This document shows, one piece after another, positions 8,433 through 16,375 of a stretch of DNA of 64,000 bases. The stretch is from Microbispora rosea (GTDB taxonomy: Bacteria > Actinomycetota > Actinomycetes > Streptosporangiales > Streptosporangiaceae), in contig NZ_FTNI01000020.1 in the NCBI RefSeq assembly GCF_900156315.1, forward strand, positions 112,534 through 176,533. Direction: 5' to 3'. Within the stretch, counting starts at the first letter, position 1; the number at the start of each line of letters is the position of its first letter. A model generated the notes under the pieces. It searched no databases and was not told where the DNA came from. It worked only from the letters and a program-made list of their open reading frames with translations. The translations under genes were made by a program, and so were the position numbers.

Positions 8433-8937
8433 GATCGTGCCCTGCGCGTGAACTCGGCTCCAGGTGCCGTTCGTACCGAAGCCCTGGGCGGCCGTCCAAC
8501 ACCGTCTCGCCGACGGGGACGAACCCCGTGCGGGCGAGCACGGCTCGCGAACCGGCGTTGTCCAATGTCGTCGCCGCCCGCAGGGTGGTCAGGCCGTACT
8601 CGGTCGCGGACAGGGCGCAGACCTGATGAACCGCGCGTGTGGCCAGGCCACGTCCGGCGGCAGACTCCGCGATCCGGTACCCCAGCTCGGCCGAGCCGTC
8701 CGCCACATCGATCAGGTTTACGCGCCCCACCACCCTGCCGCGATCGTCCACGAGCACATGGAAGTAGCACACCCCGGCCGCCTGTTCTGCGAGCAGGGCG
8801 GCGAGCCGATCATCGAATCGGGCGAAATAGTCGTCGCCGCGGTCGGGAACCGACGCAGCGAAATAGGCCCGGTTCTCCTTCTCGAACACGAGCAGAGCAG
8901 GAACGTGGTCGAGGCGGAGACACTGGAGCTCGGGCAT
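8422..8937 (-). CDS. GNAT family N-acetyltransferase (RimJ/RimL type)
   Basis: The protein is 171 residues beginning MPELQCLRLDHVPALLVFEK. It spans the full GNAT fold: ENRAYFAASVPDRGDDYFAR near the N-terminus, GRVVGRVNLIDVADGSAELG, then the acetyl-CoA pyrophosphate loop AESAAGRGLATRAVHQVC (R-x-x-G-x-A/G). LDNAGSRAVLARTGFVPVGE is the C-terminal substrate region. It transfers acetyl from acetyl-CoA to an amino group; relatives acetylate ribosomal protein N-termini or small amines. The gene lies between inverted ends of the IS5-type element and is the only apparent passenger. Confidence 0.88.
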   Translation of the reverse strand: MPELQCLRLDHVPALLVFEKENRAYFAASVPDRGDDYFARFDDRLAALLAEQAAGVCYFHVLVDDRGRVVGRVNLIDVADGSAELGYRIAESAAGRGLATRAVHQVCALSATEYGLTTLRAATTLDNAGSRAVLARTGFVPVGETVLDGRPGLRYERHLEPSSRAGHDRGV

Positions 8938-9042
8938 CGGACAAGGATATATCCCGCTCGGCGGCCCGGGTGGGGAGCGCAGGACGCCACAAGCCCTTCG
9001 TCACGACGTAAGGCCCGCCGCGCGCTCGGTGGCGGAAACGCA

Positions 9043-9153
9043 TCGGATCGGAGGGGTAGCGGCGTTCGCGGGGCACCCAACCATGATCGCGACACAACGG
9101 CGGCGACGGCGGCGAGATGCACACGCCGTTGTCAGCCCTTCTCAAACATGCTC
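9043..9153 (-). mobile_element. Inverted 5' fragment of the same IS5-type element
   Basis: Read on the minus strand, 9153 to 9043 reproduces the left end of the element at 7479-7589 with about nine differences. It includes the transposase beginning VPRERRYPSDP, after which homology stops. It is a remnant, not a functional gene. Confidence 0.8.
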
Positions 9154-9156
9154 TTA

Positions 9157-10291
9157 GAGGGCGTTTTGCTCCGAAAGATGGCGAAAGATGTCATTTCTCC
9201 GAGGTCTCTACGCGGCCAGCGTTGAGGCCTCAGAACAGACGTGCGTCCTGTGGTCCAGATGAGGCGCACTCGAGTGCCCTTATAGGCACGTTCTTCTGTT
9301 TGATTCCGAGATGCCCACGTATGCGCATTGCGGCACGTGACCGCCGCGGCCCAATTGCCTGGCCTGGCCTCCGCGTATCTGGGCACAGCCCCCGTGCAGC
9401 GCTACGCCACGGTCATGACCGAACAGCGACCGTACCCCAGCGACCTGTCCGACGCTCGCTGGAAGCTCGTCGAGCCCGTGCTGACCGCCTGGCGCACCGA
9501 ACGCAAAGGCAGGGCCCTGGACATCGGGCGCCCTCCCGAGCACGACCTGCGGGCCATCCTCAACGCCATCCTCTACGTCGACCGCACCGGCATCCCCTGG
9601 CGCTACCTGCCTCACGACTACCCGCCGTGGGCCACCGTGTACGGCTACTTCGCGCATTGGCAGAAGGATGGCGTATTCGAGCAGCTCAGCGGCCTGCTGC
9701 GACGATTACTCCGCACGGCCGAAGGCCGAGATCCCGAGCCAACGGCCTGCGTGATCGACTCCCAGAGCGTCAAGACCTCGGCCAACGTCCCCGCCACCAC
9801 CCAGGGCATCGACGCGGGCAAGAAGATCGTCGGCCGCAAGCGCAGCATCGTCACCGACACCCTCGGCCTGCTGCTCGCAGTACTGGTCACCGCCGCCAGC
9901 GTGTCCGACGGCGCCGCCGGCCGCCAACTGCTCACCCAGGTCGCCGCAAACCACCCCACGATCACCAAGACCTGGGCCGACAGCGCCTACAGAACCACCG
10001 TCATCGAACACAGCGCCACCCTGGGAATCGATGTTGAAGTCGTCCGCAAAGACCCCGCCACCAGGGGATTCACCCCGCTACCCCGCCGCTGGACCGTGGA
10101 ACGCACCCTCGGCTGGCTGATGCTCCACCGCCGCCTGGCCCGCGACTACGAAGCCCTGCCCGCCCGTTCCGAAGCCATGATCCACCTCGCCATGATCGAC
10201 CTCATGGCCCGCCGACTCACCGGCGAATCCACCCCCACCTGGCGGGGCGCATAATCCGAAGCAAACGGAACCTATGGGAACAAACACCCTC
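9157..10291 (+). mobile_element. Intact-looking IS5-family insertion sequence
   Basis: An intact transposase gene (9415-10254) is framed by possible terminal inverted repeats. GAGGGCGTTTT at 9157-9167 matches the reverse complement of the sequence ending at 10291 (GAGGGTGTTTG) in most positions. The left end begins three bases after the end of the preceding element, so the two are side by side. A clean target duplication is not visible. The long 257-bp leader before the transposase is unusual, so the left boundary is uncertain. Confidence 0.6.
9415..10254 (+). CDS. IS5-family DDE transposase
   Basis: The protein is 279 residues from ATG 9415 (MTEQRPYPSDLSDARWKLVE); an upstream in-frame GTG at 9328 gives a longer form without family support. 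It contains the DUF4096-like N-terminal region (DLRAILNAILYVDRTGIPWR, then YLPHDYPPWATVYGYF) and the DDE core: CVIDSQSVKTS, VGRKRSIVTDTLGLLLAV, WADSAYRTTVIEH, and RRWTVERTLGWLMLHRRLAR. The frame is continuous, so it is probably active. It is related to, but distinct from, the frameshifted transposase at 7556-8397. Confidence 0.92.
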   Translation: MTEQRPYPSDLSDARWKLVEPVLTAWRTERKGRALDIGRPPEHDLRAILNAILYVDRTGIPWRYLPHDYPPWATVYGYFAHWQKDGVFEQLSGLLRRLLRTAEGRDPEPTACVIDSQSVKTSANVPATTQGIDAGKKIVGRKRSIVTDTLGLLLAVLVTAASVSDGAAGRQLLTQVAANHPTITKTWADSAYRTTVIEHSATLGIDVEVVRKDPATRGFTPLPRRWTVERTLGWLMLHRRLARDYEALPARSEAMIHLAMIDLMARRLTGESTPTWRGA

Positions 10292-10386
10292 AGAGACCGC
10301 ACCGGGACCTCAGAGGCCGGGACTCAGAGACCGGGTCCTCAGAGACCGTGCCGGCGCCCTGGAGACCGGGCCGGGGTCAGAGACTG
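10291..10386. repeat. Degenerate short repeat CAGAGACCG, six copies
   Basis: Copies of CAGAGACCG or one-to-two-base variants occur at 10291, 10311, 10325, 10340, about 10360 and 10378. Spacing is 14 to 20 bp. The last copy runs into the 3' end of the hexosaminidase gene. They sit directly after the IS end. No function is evident. Confidence 0.6.
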
Positions 10387-12017
10387 GGCCGGGTGGAGTC
10401 GGCCGACAGGCTGAGCTCGTGCAGGTGGCGCATCACGTCGTGCACGGCGACGGCGCCGGGGCGGTGGCGACGCCATCCGGTGCCGCCCCGCTGCCAGGGC
10501 CGGGGGCCGGACAGCGGGCGATACTCCACGCCGAACGCGTCCAGCCGCGCCAGATGGGCCTCGACGCGGCGGAAGAAGTCCTCGGGCCCGGCCGGGCCGC
10601 CGGTCCACGCCACCTCGGCCGCCGCGCAGCCCCGGGGCCAGGCGCGATAGTCGAGCGTCCGGCCGTCCGGGATGCGCTCGCTCCAGAGCTGGAACTGGAC
10701 GCCGATTACCCGGGCGCGCTCCTCCTCCGGCCACTCGGACGGCGCGGGCGCGAAGGCCGCCACGTCGGCCACGGTGATCGCGTCTCCCAGCCCGGCCGGC
10801 TCCTCGGGCGAGGCGGCCTCGGCATAGTCGAAGTACATCGGGAAGACCGGCGTCGCCACCACGTCGTGGCCCGCCGCCGCGGCCCGGCGGGCCACGTGCT
10901 CGCCGCGCCAGGGCATCACGACCGTGTCCGGCCTCAGCCTGCCGCTGACGAACGCCTCGTCCCACACCACCGTGCGGCTGCCGCGTTCCGCCAGCGCGTC
11001 CGCGAGCCGCCGCAGGAACCACGCGTGCAGGTCACCCGTGCTCTCCAGGCCCAGCGAGGCCTGGTACGCCGAGATCTCGGCCGACGCCGCCCAGTCGTCG
11101 AGCACGCACTCGTCGCCGCCGATGTGGAAGTAGGGCACGTCGCCCAAGGCGTCGGCGATCTCGGCGAACACGGCGGTCAGGAAGTCGACGGTCGCCGGAA
11201 GCGGCGACAGGATCGCCGGCGAGATGCCCCACCGGTCCAGCACCTCGTAGCGCTGCCCCGGCCGGGACGCCAGCGCGGGATAGGCGGCCAGCACGGCGGA
11301 GGCGTGCCCCGGCACGTCGATCTCCGGCACGACGGTCACCGCCCGCGCCCGGGCGTACGCGGCGATCTCCGTCAGGTCGGCGAGCGTGTAGTGGCCGCCG
11401 TGCGGGACGCCGTCGAAGGCGAGTGCCTCACCCCTGTGGCTGGTGATCGTCCGCGGGCGGTGCGAGCCCACCTCGTGCAGCAGCGGGAACGCTCTGCTCT
11501 CCACCCGCCAGCCCTGGTCGTCCGCCAGGTGGAGATGCAGCCGGTTCAGCTTGTGCAGCGCCATGAGGTCGATCATCCGCAGCACCTCCCGCTTCGGCAG
11601 GAAGCTGCGGGCCACGTCGAGGTGCGCGCCGCGCCAGGAGAACTCCGGCGCGTCCTCCACCCGTCCGCAGGGAACCGTCCAGGACGTCCCGGGCACGAGG
11701 GCCGACCGGAACGCCTCGGACGGCAGGAGTTGCCGCAGCGTCTGCGCGGCGTAGAAGGCGCCCGCCCGGTCTCCCGCGGCGATGCGCACACCGTCGCCCG
11801 CGATCGTCAGCGCGTACGCCTCCGGCCCGAGCCGGGGGTCCTCCTCCACCCGCACGGCCGCTGTCGCGGCGTCGCCGGGCCTGAGGTCGAGCACGGCGAG
11901 CGCGAGACGTACGGCGTCGGTGAGCGGGGCCGGGCCCGACATGGCGGAGCCGGACGCGATCTCAGCCGACCCCGGGCCCGTCTCGGCGAGCCTCGGCAGG
12001 GGGAGGAGATGCTTCAT
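10377..12017 (-). CDS. Beta-N-acetylhexosaminidase, glycoside hydrolase family 20
   Basis: The protein is 546 residues from ATG 12017 (MKHLLPLPRLAETGPGSAEI). Residues of about 30-115 form the GH20b domain, and the (beta/alpha)8 catalytic domain follows (WRGAHLDVARSFLPKREVLR, LHKLNRLHLHLADDQGWRVE, VVPEIDVPGHASAVLAAYP). The catalytic pair is D302-E303 in YFHIGGDECVLDDW. These enzymes remove terminal GlcNAc or GalNAc by substrate-assisted catalysis, typically on chitin or peptidoglycan fragments. No signal peptide is present, so a cytoplasmic role is likely. It neighbours a peptidoglycan amidase on the same strand, suggesting wall recycling. Confidence 0.93.
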   Translation of the reverse strand: MKHLLPLPRLAETGPGSAEIASGSAMSGPAPLTDAVRLALAVLDLRPGDAATAAVRVEEDPRLGPEAYALTIAGDGVRIAAGDRAGAFYAAQTLRQLLPSEAFRSALVPGTSWTVPCGRVEDAPEFSWRGAHLDVARSFLPKREVLRMIDLMALHKLNRLHLHLADDQGWRVESRAFPLLHEVGSHRPRTITSHRGEALAFDGVPHGGHYTLADLTEIAAYARARAVTVVPEIDVPGHASAVLAAYPALASRPGQRYEVLDRWGISPAILSPLPATVDFLTAVFAEIADALGDVPYFHIGGDECVLDDWAASAEISAYQASLGLESTGDLHAWFLRRLADALAERGSRTVVWDEAFVSGRLRPDTVVMPWRGEHVARRAAAAGHDVVATPVFPMYFDYAEAASPEEPAGLGDAITVADVAAFAPAPSEWPEEERARVIGVQFQLWSERIPDGRTLDYRAWPRGCAAAEVAWTGGPAGPEDFFRRVEAHLARLDAFGVEYRPLSGPRPWQRGGTGWRRHRPGAVAVHDVMRHLHELSLSADSTRPSL

Positions 12018-12072
12018 TCCGCCGATGATGCCAAACCCCTCCGACGGTTCCGCCACTCGGTCCACAGCCCGC

Positions 12073-12113
12073 TGAGAGCCGTATGAGAGCCGTCTGAAAG
12101 CCGCTGAGAGCCG
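12073..12113. repeat. Tandem TGAGAGCCG repeat, four copies
   Basis: TGAGAGCCG occurs at 12073-12081 and 12084-12092, TGAAAGCCG at 12095-12103, and TGAGAGCCG at 12105-12113. The period is 10-11 bp, about one helical turn. It lies between the amidase stop and the hexosaminidase start. Confidence 0.7.
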
Positions 12114-12124
12114 CGGAGGCGCGG

Positions 12125-13012
12125 TCAGCGGGCGGAGGTGAGGTAGTTCTCCAGGCCCTTCGCCAGCGACCGCGCCATCTTCGCCCGGAACGCGGAGTCC
12201 TTGAACCTGGCGGCGTCCTTCGCGTTGCGCATGTTGCCGCACTCGATGAAGATCTTCGGCACCGTCGACAGGTTGAGCCCGCCGAGGTCGCTGCGGTAGT
12301 TCAGCGCCTGCTTGCCGATGTAGTTCGAGTACGGCAGGCCGGTGCCGTCGTGGAAGGCGTCCCGCACGTCCGTGCCGAGCCGCGCCGAGTCCTTGACCAC
12401 CCGGTCGACCGGACCGCCGATCTTCTTCGGCATGATGACGTGGAACCCGCGGAGGTTCGCTCCCGCGCCGTCGCCGTGGATGGAGATCGCCGCGTCCGCC
12501 TTGGCCTTGTTCCCGACGGCGGCCCGCTGGTTGATGCAGGGCCCCCACGCGGTACTCATCGTCCGGGTGAGCTTGACCGTGGCCCCCTGGGCCCGCAGCA
12601 GCTTGGCGAGCCTGTTGGACACGTCCCAGGTGAAGGCCGCCTCGGTATAGCCGTCGTTCGTCGACGTGCCGGTCGTGTCGCAGGCCTTCTTCTGGTTGGA
12701 GATGTCGACCAGCTGGTTGATCTCCCTGGTGTGGCGGAAGTTGCCGCCGTTGTGGCCCGGGTCGATCACCACGACCTTCCCGGCCAGCGGCCGCGCCTCC
12801 GTCTCGGAGGCGGCCGCCGTACGCGTGGTCGGGGCGGCCGTCCCGGCGGAGGCCGTGTCCGCCGCCTGGTCCTGGGTCGCGGCCGGCCGGCCGTGCCGGG
12901 ACGAGGCGGCGGGAGCCGAGGCCCCCGTGCCGGAGACCTCAGCGCCGCCGCAGGCGACGGCTCCGACCCCGCACAGGGCCAGGGCTGCGGCGGCGAGTGG
13001 TCGTCTGATCAC
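12125..13012 (-). CDS. N-acetylmuramoyl-L-alanine amidase (Amidase_3), secreted
   Basis: The protein is 295 residues from GTG 13012, preceded by AAGGGA at a good distance. The N-terminus MIRRPLAAAALALCGVGAVA followed by Cys21 suggests a lipoprotein or secreted signal, with a somewhat weak lipobox (AVAC). An Ala/Thr-rich linker reaches about residue 75. The zinc amidase domain has DPGHNGG (His87), YTEAAFTWDVSNRLAKLL (Glu124), SIHGDG (His179) and IFIECGN (Glu257), the expected Zn ligands and catalytic Glu. It cleaves the bond between MurNAc and L-Ala in peptidoglycan. A hexosaminidase gene follows downstream. Confidence 0.93.
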   Translation of the reverse strand: MIRRPLAAAALALCGVGAVACGGAEVSGTGASAPAASSRHGRPAATQDQAADTASAGTAAPTTRTAAASETEARPLAGKVVVIDPGHNGGNFRHTREINQLVDISNQKKACDTTGTSTNDGYTEAAFTWDVSNRLAKLLRAQGATVKLTRTMSTAWGPCINQRAAVGNKAKADAAISIHGDGAGANLRGFHVIMPKKIGGPVDRVVKDSARLGTDVRDAFHDGTGLPYSNYIGKQALNYRSDLGGLNLSTVPKIFIECGNMRNAKDAARFKDSAFRAKMARSLAKGLENYLTSAR

Positions 13013-13078
13013 GGTCGAAGTCCCTTCCCGGAGGTGTGGTCTCCCCAACCTAACCGGGGCGGAGTCGTGATCAGACCG

Positions 13079-13345
13079 TTATGCCGGAAACCTGGCCGCC
13101 CACGCCGGCTCGGGGACCTCCTGCCGATGCAGGAGAGCGGCCAGCTCACGGGCGTCCTCGGCGTCGAGGCCCAGCACCACGCGCGGCCGTCCCCAGGGGT
13201 GGTCGATCGAGTGGGCGACATAGCTCGCCACCGACTCGGCGATGTCCTCGCTGCCGAGCCCCCGGCTCTCCCTCCAGTGCGCCCAGGCCCGCTCCAGTTC
13301 GCCGGCGGCCCGCTGAGCGCAGGAGACCAATTCAGGATCACGCAT
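13079..13345 (-). CDS. Conserved small hypothetical protein
   Basis: The protein is 88 residues from ATG 13345 (MRDPELVSCAQRAAGELERA), with GGGGGGA just upstream. The body reads WAHWRESRGLGSEDIAESVA, then SYVAHSIDHPWGRPRVVLGL, ending in a region of acidic and leucine residues. I recognise this from other filamentous actinomycetes as a conserved, uncharacterised small protein; no catalytic motif or membrane segment is visible. It lies about 67 bp upstream of the amidase on the same strand. Confidence 0.72.
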   Translation of the reverse strand: MRDPELVSCAQRAAGELERAWAHWRESRGLGSEDIAESVASYVAHSIDHPWGRPRVVLGLDAEDARELAALLHRQEVPEPAWAARFPA

Positions 13346-13459
13346 GAATCCCCCCGATTTCCGGTCGCCGGCCTGCGGGCAGCCCTTCCGCGACCCGCCG
13401 GGGCCCGGCGCCACGGCTGCAGTCAACACCGGCCGCGAGGGGACACGTCGGTGATTGAC

Positions 13460-14563
13460 CTAGCTTTGGCCGTCGCTTGGAGCGGGCCCGGTGCTGCGCC
13501 GTACGACGAGTTGCGGGCTGACCTGCCGCAGCCGGGCGGTCTTGCCGGGCTCGGTGATGCGGTCGCTCAGCAGCGCCGCCGCCGAGCGGCCCATGGCCCG
13601 CCGGGGCTGGTCCACGCTGGTCAGCGAGATGTGGGTGACGGCCGCGAGATGCGTGTTGTCATATCCGACGACCGACACGTCCTCGGGCACCCGTAGCCCC
13701 AGCTCGCTCGCCGCGGTGAGCACGCCCATGGCCACGATGTCGTTCGCCGCGAAGATCGCCGTCGGCCGGGGCTCGCGCTTGAGCAGCGCCAGCGCCGCGC
13801 GCCGGCCGCCCTCCTCGCTGAAGTCCCCGTGCTCGACCATGATGTACGGCGCCAGCGCGTGGCGGCGCATGGCCACCAGGTAGCCCTCGCAGCGGCAGCG
13901 GGCAGCCGACGAGGGGGCGCCCTCGATGTGGGCGATGCGCCGGTGGCCCAGCTCCACGAGGTGGTCCACGGCGAAGCGGGCGCCGAGCTGGTCGTCGTCG
14001 ACGACGATGTCCACGCCCTCGAGTTCGACGTCGCGCTCGCCGACCACCACGGTGGGCGTGTAGGCCGAGGCCTCGGCCAGCGTGTCGCTGGACGGCGCGA
14101 CCCCGAGCAGGACCAGGCCGTCCACCCGCAGCTCGAGGAACGCCTCGACGGCCTCGTCCTCGAACGCCGGGTCCCAGCGACCGCTGCCGATCAGCAGCCG
14201 CAGCCCGTCGCCGTGCAGGCTCTCCTGCAGGCCGTCGAGGAACTCCGCGTAGAAGGGGTTGTGCAGGTCGGCCACGAGCGCGCCCACCAGGTGGGTGCGC
14301 CCCTCGACCAGGCTACGGGCGACCGCGTTCGGCCGGTAGCCGAGCTCCCGGGCGGCCTGGAGGACCGCCTCCCTGCGGTGCTCGCTCACGTGCGGGGAAC
14401 CCCGCAGCACGAGAGACACCAGCGACTTGGAGACTCCTGCCCGCTCGGCCACGTTGCGGATCGTCGGGCGTGGCCGCGGGCTGAACCCATCGGACAGTCC
14501 CCCGGTGGGGATCGCGACCCCGACGTCTTTCCGGGCAGTGGTCTGCATGGACGGTCCTGACAT
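13460..14563 (-). CDS. LacI-family transcriptional regulator
   Basis: The protein is 367 residues from ATG 14563, with GGAGA immediately upstream. The N-terminal 30 residues are a variable extension. The helix-turn-helix and hinge follow: TIRNVAERAGVSKSLVSLVL, then AARELGYRPNAVARSL. The effector domain is a periplasmic-binding-protein fold (LVGALVADLHNPFYAEFLDG, VDGLVLLGVAPSSDTL, HRRIAHIEGAPSSAARCRCE, IFAANDIVAMGVLTAASELG, SVVGYDNTHLAAVTHISLTS). Such proteins repress carbohydrate genes and release on binding a sugar. The target is not evident: no sugar transporter is adjacent. It is divergent from a TetR gene. Confidence 0.94.
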   Translation of the reverse strand: MSGPSMQTTARKDVGVAIPTGGLSDGFSPRPRPTIRNVAERAGVSKSLVSLVLRGSPHVSEHRREAVLQAARELGYRPNAVARSLVEGRTHLVGALVADLHNPFYAEFLDGLQESLHGDGLRLLIGSGRWDPAFEDEAVEAFLELRVDGLVLLGVAPSSDTLAEASAYTPTVVVGERDVELEGVDIVVDDDQLGARFAVDHLVELGHRRIAHIEGAPSSAARCRCEGYLVAMRRHALAPYIMVEHGDFSEEGGRRAALALLKREPRPTAIFAANDIVAMGVLTAASELGLRVPEDVSVVGYDNTHLAAVTHISLTSVDQPRRAMGRSAAALLSDRITEPGKTARLRQVSPQLVVRRSTGPAPSDGQS

Positions 14564-14784
14564 GGTTCTCCCCACGATGCGTGGACGTGCACCTGACACA
14601 CCAAACGATCGAGTTGCCCTGAGGGTACGGGTTGATCGCGGTTAGACAGGAACCTTCCTCTAATCGGGCGTTGGGAAGGTTAGCCGTAGCACGGGTAGGA
14701 GGGCGGAGCCGGGAGGGGGTTCGAGGGCAACCCTTGATTCGGCCGCTCCTCCTCCCAGGGAGGCGATTCGCTAAGGTGCGAGGT

Positions 14785-15507
14785 GTGAGTGCCACACGCC
14801 AAGCGGAAGACGGGGCACGGCCGGCGCGACGCAGGCTCAGCGTGGACCGGCGGCGTGAGGAGCTCATCGCCGCCGCGCTCGAGCTGTTCAGCAGGCACGA
14901 CGCCGAGGATGTCTCGATCGACGATGTGGCGGCTTCCGCGGGCGCGTCGAGGGCGCTCGTCTACCACTACTTCGGCGGCAAGCAGGAGCTCTACGTGGCG
15001 GCCCTGCGGAGCGCGGCGGCCGAACTGCAGGCGCGGTTACAGGCGCAGGGCGAGGGCGGGCCGCTGGTACAGCTCAGCGCGGGCCTGACGCGTTACTTCG
15101 ACTTCGTCGAGGAGCACGCGGCCGGTTTCGCCGCGTTGCTCAGGGGAGGCCCGGCCAATCGCACCGGGGAGATCGGGGAGATCGTCGACGGGGTGCGGCA
15201 GCGCATGCTGCGCATGATCGTTCATCAGATGGGAGTCGACGCGCCCGGTCCGGCGTTGCGCGTCACGCTGAGGTCGTGGGTCGCCTCGGTGGAGACGGCA
15301 GGCCTCGACTGGCTGGAGCACCGCGACATGGAGCGGGCCGAGCTGGAGCGCCTCTTGGTAGACCAGATGGTCGCGCTCCTGCGGGCGGCGAGCGAGCACG
15401 ATCCGGGGGTGCGGGTGCTGTTGGAGACCCTGCTGTCCGGGCACGCGGCTTCTGAGAGCCGGGCACCTGGGAGCCCGGCATCTGCGAACCGTGAGGCCGT
15501 TCCCTGA
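14785..15507 (+). CDS. TetR-family transcriptional regulator
   Basis: The protein is 240 residues from GTG 14785 (VSATRQAEDGARPARRRLSV). The DNA-binding region is RREELIAAALELFSRHDAED, then VSIDDVAASAGASRALVYHY and FGGKQELYVAALRSAA. The ligand domain (TRYFDFVEEHAAGFAALLRG, then RMIVHQMGVDAPG) resembles the TetR_C group found widely in actinomycetes. The target and ligand are unknown. The gene is divergent from the LacI-type gene across about 220 bp, and no efflux or enzyme gene is directly beside it. Confidence 0.92.
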   Translation: MSATRQAEDGARPARRRLSVDRRREELIAAALELFSRHDAEDVSIDDVAASAGASRALVYHYFGGKQELYVAALRSAAAELQARLQAQGEGGPLVQLSAGLTRYFDFVEEHAAGFAALLRGGPANRTGEIGEIVDGVRQRMLRMIVHQMGVDAPGPALRVTLRSWVASVETAGLDWLEHRDMERAELERLLVDQMVALLRAASEHDPGVRVLLETLLSGHAASESRAPGSPASANREAVP

Positions 15508-15751
15508 GCCCTCGCCGCGTTCACGAGACGTCCCGAGGCGCGGCAACCGGGGCGACGCAGCGGGAGACGGCAGCGTGAGACAGGGGAACCACCGGGGGCG
15601 GACGAATCGCGTACGCGGGGAGGCGCCGGGCGGGCGGCGCCGACCCCAGATCCCCTCCCATGACCCGTAGCGGTCACGGGAGCGTGGTGGACGCGCTCAC
15701 ATCCCCGACGCGAGCGCGCCGTCGTTCCCCCCGTGGCGTGACGGCCACGTC

Positions 15752-15955
15752 CTACTCGGACCGCTGCTGCGGAATCCCCGCGAGCAGTGCCCGGACCTCG
15801 GTCTCCCGGTACCGCCGGTGACCGCCGAGGGTGCGGATGGACGTCAACTTGCCCGCCTTCGCCCACCGGGTGACGGTCTTGGGGTCGACGCGAAACATCG
15901 TGGCGACCTCCGCCGGGGTGAGCAGTGGCTCGGCCTCGGGTGTACGAGCTGACAT
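15752..15955 (-). CDS. bldC: Developmental regulator BldC (MerR-like wHTH)
   Basis: The protein is 67 residues from ATG 15955, with GGAGAGG upstream. The sequence LLTPAEVATMFRVDPKTVTR, WAKAGKLTSIRTLGGHRRYR, ETEVRALLAGIPQQRSE is near-identical, as far as I remember it, to Streptomyces BldC. BldC binds DNA as a head-to-tail filament on direct repeats and holds back development from vegetative growth. The longer in-frame start upstream does not match the family. The neighbour order (hypothetical, vdh, DUF3073, purM, purF) also matches the bldC locus known in Streptomyces. Confidence 0.97.
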   Translation of the reverse strand: MSARTPEAEPLLTPAEVATMFRVDPKTVTRWAKAGKLTSIRTLGGHRRYRETEVRALLAGIPQQRSE

Positions 15956-16375
15956 TTGTGCGGCCTCTCCTCCGTGTGGACCGCCAGCAGCGATCCTGCG
16001 ACTTGTCTGGCGCAAGTGCCCCTTCCGCCAATCCCTGCCTCGTCGCGTCGGCCAGAGCGGCGTTGTCCGCCTCGACGCCGCTGCGTTCGGGCAAATCTTG
16101 TCGGTCGCGGCACTGTCACGGATGTCCTTCAATGATCCAAAAACGTGCGGTTTCTGGGATCATTTACGGAATCACCCGATGTGACCATACAGCCACGTAG
16201 CGCGATTGGCGAGCCCTCTGGGCACAACGTCTCGACCACGGGTTGATGTCACGCTCGGTGATTCTAGCGACACGTTTCGTGGTATCGCAGTGAAAACGGC
16301 AAACTACTCAGTTCGTAGATGTGAGATCGACGATGCCATGACCAGAATCGGCAGGTCAGAGCACGTTCATGACCG
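15956..16375. promoter_or_regulatory. Long bldC upstream region with an inverted repeat
   Basis: About 420 bp has no convincing gene. The clearest structure is an 8-bp perfect inverted repeat, AATGATCC (16131-16138) and GGATCATT (16157-16164), separated by 18 bp. It lies about 180 bp upstream of the bldC start codon. The rest is unusually AT-richer than the coding regions nearby, consistent with promoter DNA, but no -35/-10 pair is clear. Confidence 0.5.

Larger units (their letters stand above)
7479..9153. mobile_element. IS5-type unit bounded by inverted 111-bp ends, carrying an acetyltransferase gene
   Basis: The left end 7479-7589 and the right end 9043-9153 are inverted copies of each other, with about 102 of 111 positions identical by eye. 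Both begin GAG(C/T-variant)GTTTGAGAAGG-type sequence and include the 5' codons of the same transposase. The left copy continues into a transposase gene with a frameshift. The right copy is only the 5' end. Between them lies an acetyltransferase gene. The downstream terminal repeat expected after the left transposase is not seen, so the unit may be the product of nested insertion and deletion. No clear target duplication is visible. Confidence 0.75.

Noticed and set aside
8950..9160. A short open frame on the minus strand starting with the transposase-like VPRERRYPSDP.
   Set aside because: Only the first codons match the transposase; it is an IS fragment, not a gene.
10419..12086. A long antisense open frame opposite the GH20 gene (about 555 codons).
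   Set aside because: It mirrors the hexosaminidase in another frame; composition of GC-rich codons gives long antisense frames. No family resemblance.
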